A DNA stretch of 64,000 bases from Chloroflexota bacterium (GCA_016183425.1 JACPEP010000008.1:108957-172956), one strand, 5' to 3'; shown: positions 25,194 through 33,213, numbered from the stretch's first letter. The notes: generated from the letters alone by a model not told the origin. Translations and numbers: made by a program.

Positions 25194-27512
25194 ATGGTCA
25201 CTATCACCAAGCCGGCGGAAAAAATCGAGTTGGACGTAGTGGGCAAACCCGTTCCCCGGGTGGACGCCCGAGAGAAGGTTCAGGGGAAGACCGTCTTCGG
25301 CTACGATCTTAAGTTCCCCCACATGCTCCACGGCAAGGTTCTACGCAGCCAGTATGCCCACGCCCACATCGTAAGTATCGACGTCAGCCGAGCCAAAGCC
25401 CTTCCCGGGGTCAAGGCGGTGGTGACGGGCAAAGACATCCCGGCCATTCACGGCCCCCAGGTGCGCGACCAGCCCTTTATGCCCATTGACAAGGTGCGCT
25501 ATCGGGGAGAGGGGGTGGCCGCCGTGGCGGCGGTGACGGAGGAAATCGCTGAGGCCGCCCTGGCCCTCATCGACGTGGAGTACGAGGAACTGCCGTCAGT
25601 CTTCGACGCCGTGGAGGCCATGAAACCCAATGCGCCTCAGGTTCACCCCGGCCAGGAGAAATATCACCGAGAGGGAGCGGTGAACACCCCCATCCCCGGC
25701 ACCAACTGCTGCTACCACTTCAAGCTGCGCCGGGGGGATGTGGAGGCGGGCTTCGCCCAGGCAGACTACGTCTTCGAAGACACCTTCACCACCCAGATGG
25801 TGCAGCACTGCGCCATGGAACCCCACGCCTCCATCGCCCAGGTAGACGGTGCAGGCAAGGTAACTATCTGGACACACAACGATTCTCCCTATCGCTGCCG
25901 CCAGTCCCTATCCGAGGCCCTGGGGATGCCCATGAGCAAGATACGGGTCATCGCCCCCTATCAGGGGGGTGGCTTTGGGGGCAAGGGAGGGCTCAACACC
26001 GAGTCCTACGCCGTCGCTCTGGCCCTCAGGACCAAAAACATCCCAGTGAGGGTCGCCTTCAGCCGAGAGGAGGTCTTCACCTCCGCCCTGGTGCGGCACC
26101 CCTCGGTGGTGCACATCAAGAGTGGCATCAAGAAGGACGGCTCCCTGGTGGCCCGCAAGGTGACCATCTACTGGAACACCGGGGCCTACGCCGAGAAGGG
26201 GCCTACTGTTTGCCGTCAGGCCAGCTACCCGTCCGCCGGCCCCTACGACATCCCCAACGTGTGGATAGACGGCTACTGTGTGTACACCAACAGCACCATC
26301 GCTGGCGCCTTTCGGGGCTACGGCGCTCCCCAGGTATGTTGGGCCTACGAGTCCCACACCGACATCATTAGTCGTAAGATGGAGTGGGACCCCCTATGGT
26401 TCCGCCTCAGAAACGCCTTCCAGAAGGGAAGCCTATCGGCCACCGGCGAGACGCTCACCAGCATCGCCCTTAAAGAGACCATCCAGCGGGCGGCGGAGGC
26501 CGTGGGCTGGGGGCGGGGCCGAGCCCCCAACCGGGGGCGGGGCATCGCCTGTATGCACCGCAACACCAATAGCCCCTCCAGCTCCAACGCCTTTATCAAG
26601 ATAAACGAGGACGGCACCGTGGATGTTCTCACCAGCACCCTGGAGATCGGCCAGGGGGCCTACACCGTTCTATCCCAGATGGTGGCCGAGACGCTGGGCG
26701 TGCCCATAGAAAACGTGGTCATGGTCACCCCCGATAGCGACATCACCCCCTACGACATGTCCACCACCGCCAGCCGCTCCACCTTCCACATGGGCAACGC
26801 CGTGCTCCAGGCGGCCGCCGATGCCAAGGGTCAGCTCCTGGAGCTAGCGTCCCGCGCCCTCAAAGTGCCTATGGCCCGACTGAAGATGCAGGACGGACGC
26901 ATTTTCGTCTCCGACGAACCGGATAAAGGTATGACTATCCCTCAGGTTATTGTCAGCCGCTACGGCAGCCGGGGGGGGAACATCATCGGGAAGGGCCAAT
27001 ACTTCCCTGAAGACATCACCAGCCTGGACCGGGAGACGGGCCAGGGGGCCAAGCCCACCTCCTTCTGGATGTACGCCACCCAGGCGGCGGAGGTGGAGGT
27101 AGACCCGGAGACGGGACGCGTCCACGTGCTCAAGCTGGTGGCCGCCCATGACCTGGGGAAGACCATCAACCCCGTCACCTCCGTGCAGCAGATAGAGGGG
27201 GGCATCATCACCGGCCTGGGCTCCACCCTCTTCGAGGAGCTGCTTTTTGACGGCGCGGGTGTCACCCTCAACCCCGACTTTGCCAACTACAAGATCCCCA
27301 CCGCCATGGACGTTCCCCCCATCCAACCCATTCTGGTGGAGGACGCCCCTCACCCCGACGGCCCCTTCGGGGCCAAAGGGTTGGGGGAGCCCGTGCTGGC
27401 CCCCACCGCCGCCGCCATCGCCAACGCCATCTTCGACGCCGTGGGGGTGCGCATCAAAGACCTGCCCATCAGCGCCGAGAAGGTGCGCCGCGCCCTCAAA
27501 GCCGCCCCCTGA
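25194..27512 (+). CDS. Molybdenum hydroxylase large subunit (xanthine dehydrogenase/CoxL family)
   Basis: This is a 772-residue molybdopterin-cytosine-dinucleotide-type catalytic subunit. Recognisable elements are VQGKTVFGYDL, YRGEGVAAVAA, the YQGGGFGGKGG loop, GAFRGYGAPQ, EIGQGAYTVLSQ, and the C-terminal KGLGEPVLAPTAAAIANAI containing the catalytic Glu. The ATG at 25194 is preferred over the TTG upstream. No FeS (CoxS) or FAD (CoxM) subunit, nor accessory genes, is visible on either side, so the electron-transfer partners must be encoded elsewhere. AYRG-type selenocysteine-loop residues of CO dehydrogenase are absent, so CO oxidation is unlikely; the substrate is probably an aromatic or N-heterocycle or aldehyde. 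Confidence 0.9.
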   Translation: MVTITKPAEKIELDVVGKPVPRVDAREKVQGKTVFGYDLKFPHMLHGKVLRSQYAHAHIVSIDVSRAKALPGVKAVVTGKDIPAIHGPQVRDQPFMPIDKVRYRGEGVAAVAAVTEEIAEAALALIDVEYEELPSVFDAVEAMKPNAPQVHPGQEKYHREGAVNTPIPGTNCCYHFKLRRGDVEAGFAQADYVFEDTFTTQMVQHCAMEPHASIAQVDGAGKVTIWTHNDSPYRCRQSLSEALGMPMSKIRVIAPYQGGGFGGKGGLNTESYAVALALRTKNIPVRVAFSREEVFTSALVRHPSVVHIKSGIKKDGSLVARKVTIYWNTGAYAEKGPTVCRQASYPSAGPYDIPNVWIDGYCVYTNSTIAGAFRGYGAPQVCWAYESHTDIISRKMEWDPLWFRLRNAFQKGSLSATGETLTSIALKETIQRAAEAVGWGRGRAPNRGRGIACMHRNTNSPSSSNAFIKINEDGTVDVLTSTLEIGQGAYTVLSQMVAETLGVPIENVVMVTPDSDITPYDMSTTASRSTFHMGNAVLQAAADAKGQLLELASRALKVPMARLKMQDGRIFVSDEPDKGMTIPQVIVSRYGSRGGNIIGKGQYFPEDITSLDRETGQGAKPTSFWMYATQAAEVEVDPETGRVHVLKLVAAHDLGKTINPVTSVQQIEGGIITGLGSTLFEELLFDGAGVTLNPDFANYKIPTAMDVPPIQPILVEDAPHPDGPFGAKGLGEPVLAPTAAAIANAIFDAVGVRIKDLPISAEKVRRALKAAP

Positions 27513-27573
27513 GGAAAGGCGCACTGCCGAGGGGCCTCTTCGGGCGCTGAAGACAGAGATTGGCAAACGCGCC

Positions 27574-27601
27574 GCCGGTTCGAGTCCGGCCCGGGGAGCC
27601 A
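27574..27601 (+). other. Isolated tRNA 3' end (T-arm, acceptor strand, CCA); possible attachment site
   Basis: GCCGG-TTCGAGT-CCGGC is a textbook T-arm, followed by seven acceptor bases, a discriminator G and encoded CCA. The complementary 5' acceptor strand (TCCCCGG) and a D-arm are not found upstream; the upstream sequence is the end of the Mo-hydroxylase gene. This is the form left at one end of an element that integrated into a tRNA gene. AT-richer accessory genes begin about 100 bp downstream. Confidence 0.6.
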
Positions 27602-27706
27602 GGCTAACGGCGGAGAACGTGACTTTACAATCACAGTGCTGCTGACCAACACTCACAACGTTGCCCAGTTTTGTCCCACTGATGTATCATAGGGCAGATA
27701 TGTGTG

Positions 27707-28801
27707 ATGGATAATTGCCGAATTTGCCAAGACTCGATGCCTCAATACCAGACTTTTTGCTCTCGTTGTGGTGCTCGTCAGACCTCCGTTCCTGCTTTAG
27801 GTAGTGCCAGAGGGAATTTTCTCACACGCTTGAAAGACTATTTCAGGGAAGTTTTTCGTAGTGATACAGAAAAACGGTTTGACGCTGCCTGTGAACTCGC
27901 ACGCTATGGTTTTGATGCAGCAATCCCTAGCCTTGAAGAGATTATTAGTCTGGAACCACAAAATCCTAGATTCAGGGGTATACTCGCAGTATTCTACGCA
28001 GGGGCAGGCGATGAACGGTTATCTCATCCCATGGGGTTTCCCGGGGGACCAGTAGAAGAGCTTAGACCAAAGTATTCATTTTTTAGTGGGGAAATTAGAC
28101 CTAACAAAAAAGCTGAGGAAATCTTGTCTTGCGTTACTGAAGTCAGACAATCTCAAGGAAAGCAATTCCATCAATATGGTTATGAAGAGCTAGATAAGGC
28201 ACTCAATGGGTCGCTGGCAATGTTTGACAAGTCTCTCGATATGAACCCTAATGACCCACATGGATATTCTGGGCGAGCTAGTGCTTACGAACAAGTGGCT
28301 GAAGGTATACTCATGGCATACGGGATATTTCCTGTCCGTTTCTGGACACGTTCAGACAATGAATCTGAATGGGAACTGGTTAAGTACGGTAACGCACAGC
28401 TTGGAATGTGTATAAAGCGACTAATGCCTAACCTTGAATTCCTTACAGAAATCATATGGCTCTACGAGCAAGCAGAGGAAGAGTATAAGAAGGCATTAAG
28501 GCTAGACCCTACAGATACACGGGCTTGTGTAAAATTGTCGCATGTGTTGCGTCAACTAGGCAAGAACAATGAAGCCACAGATTATGTTGACAAGGTACTT
28601 GCCATTCTAAATAAGGCAATCCTAGCAGACAATGAAGATAAGCAAAGCTACTCTGAAAGGGCAGAGATTTTTCAGGAGTTGGGTAAAGTAGAACTGGCAA
28701 TCGCAGACCTTGAACGATTGCTCACTCTTTCCACACGTCAATTTGAAATAGACAGCACAAGACGGAAAATAGAAGAATTGCGAAAAGGCAAAGTGACGTA
28801 A
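27707..28801 (+). CDS. Zinc-ribbon and TPR-repeat protein, function unknown
   Basis: This protein of about 364 residues has an N-terminal double-Cys zinc ribbon (CRICQ and FCSRCGARQ, residues 4-25). Tetratricopeptide-like helical repeats follow (LEEIISLEPQNPRFRG, LDMNPNDPHGYSGRASAY, KKALRLDPTDTRACVKLS, ERAEIFQELGKVELAI). It probably acts as a protein-interaction scaffold in the cytoplasm. Base composition is clearly more AT-rich than in the flanking genes, and it is the first gene after the isolated tRNA 3' end, both signs of horizontal acquisition. The ribosome-binding site is poor, so the start is uncertain. Confidence 0.75.
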   Translation: MDNCRICQDSMPQYQTFCSRCGARQTSVPALGSARGNFLTRLKDYFREVFRSDTEKRFDAACELARYGFDAAIPSLEEIISLEPQNPRFRGILAVFYAGAGDERLSHPMGFPGGPVEELRPKYSFFSGEIRPNKKAEEILSCVTEVRQSQGKQFHQYGYEELDKALNGSLAMFDKSLDMNPNDPHGYSGRASAYEQVAEGILMAYGIFPVRFWTRSDNESEWELVKYGNAQLGMCIKRLMPNLEFLTEIIWLYEQAEEEYKKALRLDPTDTRACVKLSHVLRQLGKNNEATDYVDKVLAILNKAILADNEDKQSYSERAEIFQELGKVELAIADLERLLTLSTRQFEIDSTRRKIEELRKGKVT

Positions 28802-28862
28802 ACTGAATGTTATATGCTTTTCTCGGTCTGCGTTCATCATTTTAGTGTTGTAACAGGCTACC

Positions 28863-29507
28863 ATGAATTTCAGATTGTCGCTAATGAAGATGCTTGTCTG
28901 GGCTATTGTCGGGCTCATCATTTTGGGCACGGTAGTCTTTGGTGTGTCAGTAGCGGTGGGTAGTGAGGATGCACGCTATATTGCGACCACGATTACTGCC
29001 ATAATGGCCACTGTACTGGCAGGTGCTAGCCTTTTCGTTGCGATTTTTCAAATCCAGGCACATGTTAGACCCTTCGTCACAGTAGCCAGAATACAAGAAG
29101 TTGCATCTCTTGGCCCATCGGGTGAAGCAGCGACTATACCCTATGAGCTAGACGCGTGTTATATCGAAGTACAGAATACAGGTTCAGTTCCCGCTGAAGA
29201 AATCAAACTACATATTTCTTTGCTTGCCCTTGCAAGCAAAGAAATTACAACAGAAGTCCGCACAGAGTTGCCGTTTTTGCCACCTAATGGGCAAGAAACA
29301 GTGGAGTTTCCCAATATACCACGCGAAATACAAACGAATATATGTGCCGGACAGATGAAAATTGAGGTAGCCATAAACTACAAAGGCTTGGGCAAGAGGC
29401 ACGATACGGAGCAGTCGTTCAATATAGAGCGAGCCGAAGTACGACAAGTAGTCGGGGCACGTAGCACCTTCGTATTCAAACACACGAATCCTTCACGTTT
29501 GAGGTAG
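28863..29507 (+). CDS. Membrane-anchored hypothetical protein
   Basis: I do not recognise a family for this 214-residue protein. Two hydrophobic segments (about residues 10-32 and 42-62) anchor the N-terminus. The remaining 150 residues look like a beta-rich domain with an Ig/CARDB-like pattern (CYIEVQNTGSVPAEEIKLHI) and lie on one side of the membrane. The AT-rich composition matches the preceding TPR gene, and the two are separated by 61 bp on the same strand, so they may form an accessory pair. The start has no strong ribosome-binding site. Confidence 0.6.
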   Translation: MNFRLSLMKMLVWAIVGLIILGTVVFGVSVAVGSEDARYIATTITAIMATVLAGASLFVAIFQIQAHVRPFVTVARIQEVASLGPSGEAATIPYELDACYIEVQNTGSVPAEEIKLHISLLALASKEITTEVRTELPFLPPNGQETVEFPNIPREIQTNICAGQMKIEVAINYKGLGKRHDTEQSFNIERAEVRQVVGARSTFVFKHTNPSRLR

Positions 29508-29699
29508 GTTATTCTCCTTAGAGGATTGCTTGCAGGATTAGGCACGCTGGCAAGCGAGCACCACATGGTTTTTCAAACCTTTGGCGAGTCTCAGCTTAAG
29601 CCTGTCCCACAGCAGGGTTCGCTGCGCCGTTAGCCGGCAGCATACTGTCTATTAGTCCCTTAGTCGTAGGGTTGGGTGAAGTGAAACGAAACCCACCAC
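29508..29699. other. Non-coding spacer before tandem repeat
   Basis: No credible gene is seen between the hypothetical membrane protein and the 117-bp repeats; the small minus-strand ORF here is a by-product of the repeats. Confidence 0.4.
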
Positions 29700-29933
29700 A
29701 AAGATTCCTTCATCCCTTCCTCCACCAGCCCACTGGGCGCCGAGAAAATATGGACAGGCCCGTGGTCCTCTGAGATAATTAGGATATCCTAAATCCAACA
29801 TCCTAATTCTTACAATAAAGATTCCTTCATCCTTTCCTCCACCAGCCCGCTGGGCACCGGCAAAATATTGACAGACCCGTGGTCCTCTGAGACAATTAGG
29901 ATGTCCTAAATCCAACATCCTAATTCTTACAAA
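29700..29933 (+). repeat. Two 117-bp direct repeats carrying promoter and operator-like palindromes
   Basis: Units at 29700-29816 and 29817-29933 are about 90 percent identical by eye. Each contains a -35/-10-like pair at 17-bp spacing (TGGACA/GATAAT in unit 1, TTGACA/GACAAT in unit 2). A palindrome overlaps or abuts the -10: TTAGGATATCCTAA, perfect in unit 1, and TTAGGATGTCCTAA in unit 2, followed by the half-site ATCCTAATT. The array ends 15 bp before the AbrB-type antitoxin gene, so duplicated autoregulatory operators are the likely meaning. Confidence 0.75.
29868..29909 (+). promoter_or_regulatory. Toxin-antitoxin promoter and operator
   Basis: TTGACA (29868), 17 bases, GACAAT (29891), then the near-palindrome TTAGGATGTCCTAA directly abutting the -10. 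It is placed to drive the AbrB/PIN operon starting at 29949 and to be repressed by the antitoxin or antitoxin-toxin complex, as is usual for such pairs. Confidence 0.65.
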
Positions 29934-29948
29934 GGGGGGTAAAGAAGC

Positions 29949-30236
29949 ATGGCAGAGAAAAAGCTAATAATAGATGTGGTGCTGCGTTCAAAGCGCCAGA
30001 TTACCCTCCCTAAAGAGGTCTGTGAACGGCTAAGAATCGGGCCGGGCGATATGTTGGAACTGACCCTAGAAGACTCTACCCTGGTGGCGAGGCCTAAGAA
30101 GGTGGCTGCTTTGGAGGCGTTGCGGGAGATCCGCGAGGCTTTCAAGCATTCGGGGATTACCGAAGGGGAACTTCAGGATGCCGGCAGCCGAGGGAGGCAA
30201 GAAGTCATCAGGAAGCGTTATGCGGCCAAGTCCTAA
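29949..30236 (+). CDS. AbrB/MazE-type antitoxin
   Basis: This 95-residue protein has a SpoVT/AbrB swapped-hairpin DNA-binding domain (VVLRSKRQITLPKEVCERLRIGPGDMLELTLED, about residues 10-45) and a charged C-terminal tail that would wrap the toxin. A G-rich AAAGGGGGG site lies ahead of the ATG. It overlaps the PIN gene by 17 bp, the usual antitoxin-first order. It probably represses its own operon through the palindromes in the upstream 117-bp repeats (inference). Confidence 0.88.
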   Translation: MAEKKLIIDVVLRSKRQITLPKEVCERLRIGPGDMLELTLEDSTLVARPKKVAALEALREIREAFKHSGITEGELQDAGSRGRQEVIRKRYAAKS

Positions 30237-30717
30237 ACTGCGTGTCTTCCTGGATAGCAACGTCATACTCTCAGGGCTGCACTCCTCCGCAGGGGCGCCA
30301 GGCATCATACTGGAGCGTTTTATCGAAGGTGAGTTGATGGTGGTTATATCGCAGCAGGTGCTGGAGGAGGTGGTGCGTACCATCAATGAGAAACTTCCGG
30401 GAGCTCTTCCAACGTTGAAGAGGCTATTGGTGAGCATCATCCCAGAAATCGTGAAGGACCCCTCTCCCCAAGAGGTCACCCCATGGGCCGAGATTATCCA
30501 TCCTGATGACGCTGGCATCTTGACCGCGGCAGTAGCTGCCCAACCCGATTACCTAATCACTGGAGATAAGCACTTTTTTGAGAATCCGAGCATCGCGGGG
30601 AAGTCAGGGCTACACATCGTTACACCGGCTCAGTTCCTAGAGTGTCTCAAGAGCACTGAGCTACCTAATAGGTCTGTCCCCGCCAGAGGCGGGGAGAAAG
30701 GAGCCTCTCTTGACTGA
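30220..30717 (+). CDS. PIN-domain toxin (COG1569-like)
   Basis: This is a 165-residue predicted Mg-dependent endoribonuclease. The acidic residues are all present: Asp in VFLDSNVILSG, Glu in VLEEVVRTI, Asp in IHPDDAGILTAAV and Asp in LITGDKHFF. The ATG at 30220 is preferred (AGGAAG upstream, overlap with the antitoxin stop); the ORF-track start lies deep in the antitoxin gene. Its 3' end contains a CCCCGCC-AGA-GGCGGGG hairpin of the dispersed-repeat type, so the original C-terminus may have been altered by repeat insertion. Confidence 0.87.
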   Translation: MRPSPKLRVFLDSNVILSGLHSSAGAPGIILERFIEGELMVVISQQVLEEVVRTINEKLPGALPTLKRLLVSIIPEIVKDPSPQEVTPWAEIIHPDDAGILTAAVAAQPDYLITGDKHFFENPSIAGKSGLHIVTPAQFLECLKSTELPNRSVPARGGEKGASLD

Positions 30718-31022
30718 GGAGCTAATGGAGCTTAAGCAGAAGATGGCCCTGGCCTGCCGCGTCATCGCCACTCCCGCCTCATGGTGATTGATTTCGAGGA
30801 CTCTAAAAAGTTCGCATCGAGATGACCGAGGAAATCATCATCATGCGCAATGTGAATGTGGGGGAGCATTATTAAGGTGTTGAAAAGACCGTGATTTATG
30901 GGAAAGCCCGTTAGCCAGCATGGCGAAAATCGGCCCGCCAGGGGGGAAGAACCGTTATGAGGCAGAACTTCCCCCAGCCACGCTGGAACCTACTATTCCT
31001 CCAGACCGAGCTACGGCCATGT
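30718..31022 (+). other. Gene debris: short decayed reading frames
   Basis: No intact gene was found. A TTG frame from about 30711 reads LTEELMELKQKMALACRVI before a stop, with an AAAGGAG site upstream; it resembles the start of class II aldolase/adducin proteins, but the match is short. Two more fragments (MVIDFEDSKK and MTEEIIIMRNVNVGEHY) are in other frames. Together they look like a gene destroyed by deletion and frameshift. Confidence 0.35.
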
Positions 31023-32087
31023 CTACGGGCGCACATCCACCACAATAAAGCGCAGCGGGGTCGTGCCCTCATTGCTCTCGATGTGTTTCACATTCATCGG
31101 GATAATAGAGACTTTACCCGCTTCCGTGCTAATCACGCTATCGCCTACCAGCATGGTAAGCGTTCCTTCTTCCACATATACGAAATTAGGCCCCACCGTA
31201 ACGCTTTCCAGCGTCCGGACGCCTGGGGAAAGGGTAAATTCCCGCAAAAGTAGCCTGTAATTCAACCCTGCGGTGACCTCTACTGGCGCATCAGAGATTA
31301 AGATCTGTCGCCCCCGGTGAACGGCACCCGGCGGGTCGTCAGCAGCACGGAGGTCAAAAGCGACAATTCGACTTTGGGGGAGATGGCGATGGGTATGTTC
31401 TTGCCTCGCCGGCACTAAAACTCCCTCGCCGCGGGAAAGCACCCTCTTTCCATCGACGGTTGAAAGCTCGCTAGCGCCCTGAGCCACAAAGAACATCCAA
31501 TTGAAGCCGTGATCCTGAGGGCCATCAATTACCTCTTCGGTATCCGCCGTTATCTCCCCCACCTTCCATTTCCAGCCCATTGCGGGGGGAGTTCCCACGC
31601 TCAAATCCAGCACCGGGGAAGGAGTCTGAATACTCACCGCCTTTGAGACCGCACTTCCAGGCACTGTGCCGGCCCAGCTAATCCAGGCCCATACAAGAGA
31701 TGAAGGGTCGGAGGACTGGGCGGCGCCGGCATCAAAGATGTAGACGAAGGGGCCCTGCCGGCTCCCCGCCTTCACCCCAGGGTTGACCCAACTCACGTCA
31801 CTGCCATCGAACTTCCCGGCATTGAAGCCGCGACCAGAACCGGCCCAAGAGTCCACGTACTTGGCTCCCTTGGGGGCCCGGACCTTGACGTTTAAAAGGT
31901 CAGCATCAAAGTGCCCCTCATTCTTTATCCAGACAATTGCAGTATAGACGCTCCCCTCCTGCTGGACGCTCAGGTCCACCTTTACGGGTGGCCAAGGCCC
32001 TTCGTGGGATGCCAGCGAAACACCCCCGTAGGTCGTTATTAAAGCCACGACCATCCCAAGGACTACCACAAGCCAAGCCTTCTTCAT
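31023..32087 (-). CDS. Exported cupin-like protein with N-terminal beta domain
   Basis: This 354-residue protein has a signal peptide (KKAWLVVVLGMVVALITTYGGVSLAS). Residues 30-150 look like a beta-sandwich (DUF11/CARDB-like: VWIKNEGHFDADLLNVKVRAPKG). Residues 165-354 hold two cupin-like repeats (EGVLVPARQEHTHRH and FVYVEEGTLTMLVGD with IIPMNVKHIESNEG). His-rich positions suggest metal or ligand binding outside the cytoplasm. A strong AAAGGAGG site precedes the ATG, and a good promoter lies 117 bp further up. It has no operon partner, and the function is unknown. Confidence 0.8.
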   Translation of the reverse strand: MKKAWLVVVLGMVVALITTYGGVSLASHEGPWPPVKVDLSVQQEGSVYTAIVWIKNEGHFDADLLNVKVRAPKGAKYVDSWAGSGRGFNAGKFDGSDVSWVNPGVKAGSRQGPFVYIFDAGAAQSSDPSSLVWAWISWAGTVPGSAVSKAVSIQTPSPVLDLSVGTPPAMGWKWKVGEITADTEEVIDGPQDHGFNWMFFVAQGASELSTVDGKRVLSRGEGVLVPARQEHTHRHLPQSRIVAFDLRAADDPPGAVHRGRQILISDAPVEVTAGLNYRLLLREFTLSPGVRTLESVTVGPNFVYVEEGTLTMLVGDSVISTEAGKVSIIPMNVKHIESNEGTTPLRFIVVDVRP

Positions 32088-32388
32088 GGATTACCTCCTT
32101 TAAGAATAACATTCCTTTCCCTCGGCGAGCCCGACCGCAAGGGTGAGTCAAGAACTACCTCTTACTCCAAAACAGTTATTTAATCACAAAATACTACCAC
32201 GTTAGTATAATCACAAAACTAGGGAAGTCAACATGCTTTCATACATAGATATATCCTTGATATATCCTTACTGCAAGGCTTAGCATCCCGGGAAAAGGTC
32301 GGCGGATAACTTCGGGGGAGCTAAACTAAAGGGTAAAAAGAGGGCAACCTACCACCACTCCTCATCAGCGGGCACGAAACAGAAGAGG
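32088..32388. other. Intergenic region with promoter for the exported cupin-like gene
   Basis: This AT-rich 300-bp gap lies between the exported cupin gene and the cytochrome remnant. Besides the promoter at 32204-32231 it has a direct repeat TAATCACAAAA (near 32171 and 32209) flanking the likely start site, a possible regulator site, and a short TATATCCTT tandem near 32250. No gene was seen. Confidence 0.5.
32204..32231 (-). promoter_or_regulatory. Promoter of the exported cupin-like gene
   Basis: On the minus strand this reads TTGACT, 16 bases, TATACT. It predicts a start near 32197 and a leader of about 110 bases that ends in a strong AAAGGAGG ribosome-binding site. Confidence 0.7.
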
Positions 32389-32426
32389 GGAGCGGCGTAG
32401 CCTGCTGGAGCAGGCTACGCCGCTCC
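32389..32426 (-). terminator. 18-bp perfect hairpin after cytochrome remnant
   Basis: GGAGCGGCGTAGCCTGCT and its exact complement are separated by two bases. It lies 7 bp after the stop codon of the cytochrome tail and is the likely transcription end for that former gene. There is no T-run. Confidence 0.7.
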
Positions 32427-32433
32427 TGTATTG

Positions 32434-32819
32434 TCACTTACGCTCTGGCTCCCTCGGATACGGCGGCTTGTAGGGATTGGAGATATTGTGCATTTTGTCG
32501 GGCGAAAAATCCTTGCCGGCTCCGTGGCAGACGGTGCAGGTTTCTACCTTATCGGCACTCCAGGGGTCCGCCGGGTTGGGGTAGACGGTCATTACCTTGG
32601 CATGACCGTTGGCGATACCGTATCTTTGAGCGTTACGGTGACTTCCGCCTGCTCGCCTTTCACTAAGTAAGTCCCGTTAGATGGTTTGGATAGACTAACG
32701 GTCACATTCAGCGGCCCTTGTCCCTCTAACCGGGAGGAACCGTATGCCATAATTAGTACTGTTATCAGTGCTAGACCCATAACACCCAAGGAAACCTGGA
32801 GCAATCTTCTAATTCTCAT
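32434..32819 (-). pseudogene. Frameshifted or internally deleted exported c-type cytochrome
   Basis: The 5' part, from ATG 32819 (AGAGGA upstream), encodes a signal peptide (LLQVSLGVMGLALITVLIMAYG) and the start of a beta domain, then stops at 32592. The 3' part is open in another frame and encodes KVETCTVCHGAGKDFSPDKM, with one heme-binding CxxCH, ending at 32434 just before a strong hairpin. Either one indel broke a roughly 128-residue monoheme protein, or a large internal deletion joined the two ends of a multiheme cytochrome. Neither half was reported as such in the ORF track. Confidence 0.65.
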
Positions 32820-33213
32820 ATGTATTCCTCTCAACGTGCCTGGTCTTAGCCTTATGTGGATTATGGTGGCGGAAGGGTACTTTGTCTATATATCGTTCGT
32901 CACATTTTATACTGCACACAAACAATCTATGTCCTTCGGCTCAGCGATACGCCATCATAGATTTGGTGCATCAAGCTCAATTGTTCCCTCTTTACGTTTT
33001 CCTGTCAGTATCCGCATCGGCGTCCTATCTGCGCCTGCCTTTGTAAAAGCGTTGTCTTTTTGCCTCCTTCTGTGCTAAACTGAAACGATGGCATCGAAGG
33101 GAAGGAATAGTACTGCGGTCAAGGAAGGCAAAGGCCGCTGAGCGGGTGTCATATTTCTCAGTGCTTACAAATGTGGGGGGTAGGTTCGCTTTGAGAAGGA
33201 GGAATAACCGAGT
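32820..33213 (+). other. Intergenic leader of the rpsB operon
   Basis: This is a 394-bp gap with no credible gene; the ORFs drawn here lack ribosome-binding sites and family features. The right part holds the likely rpsB promoter and a leader of about 125 bases, long enough for S2-mediated autoregulation as known in other bacteria, but no S2-binding structure was identified by eye. Confidence 0.4.
33052..33081 (+). promoter_or_regulatory. Likely rpsB-tsf operon promoter
   Basis: TTGTCT, 18 bases, TAAACT with an extended -10 (TGCTAAACT). It is upstream of the ribosomal protein S2 gene and the only good candidate in the gap. Confidence 0.55.

Noticed and set aside
25194-27512. Carbon monoxide dehydrogenase large subunit
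   Set aside because: The characteristic active-site loop of form I CoxL (AYRCSFR type) is not present, and no CoxM/CoxS genes adjoin.
27541-27601. Complete tRNA gene
   Set aside because: Only the T-arm, 3' acceptor strand and CCA are recognisable; no complementary 5' acceptor strand or D-arm upstream.
26844-27656. 270-aa minus-strand ORF opposite the Mo-hydroxylase 3' end
   Set aside because: Antisense to a conserved catalytic domain. Its LPGPDSNRR-type start is the typical artefact of reading through a tRNA 3' end.
29652-29918. 88-aa minus-strand ORF with internal repeat
   Set aside because: Explained fully by the 117-bp tandem DNA repeat; no ribosome-binding site and the repeats carry promoter-like sequences on the other strand.
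29700-29933. CRISPR array
   Set aside because: Only two long imperfect units with no spacers, and no cas genes in the window.
32431-33078. Plus-strand ORFs in the 32.4-33.1 kb gap
   Set aside because: One is antisense to the cytochrome heme motif; the other has no start signal and no protein family character.
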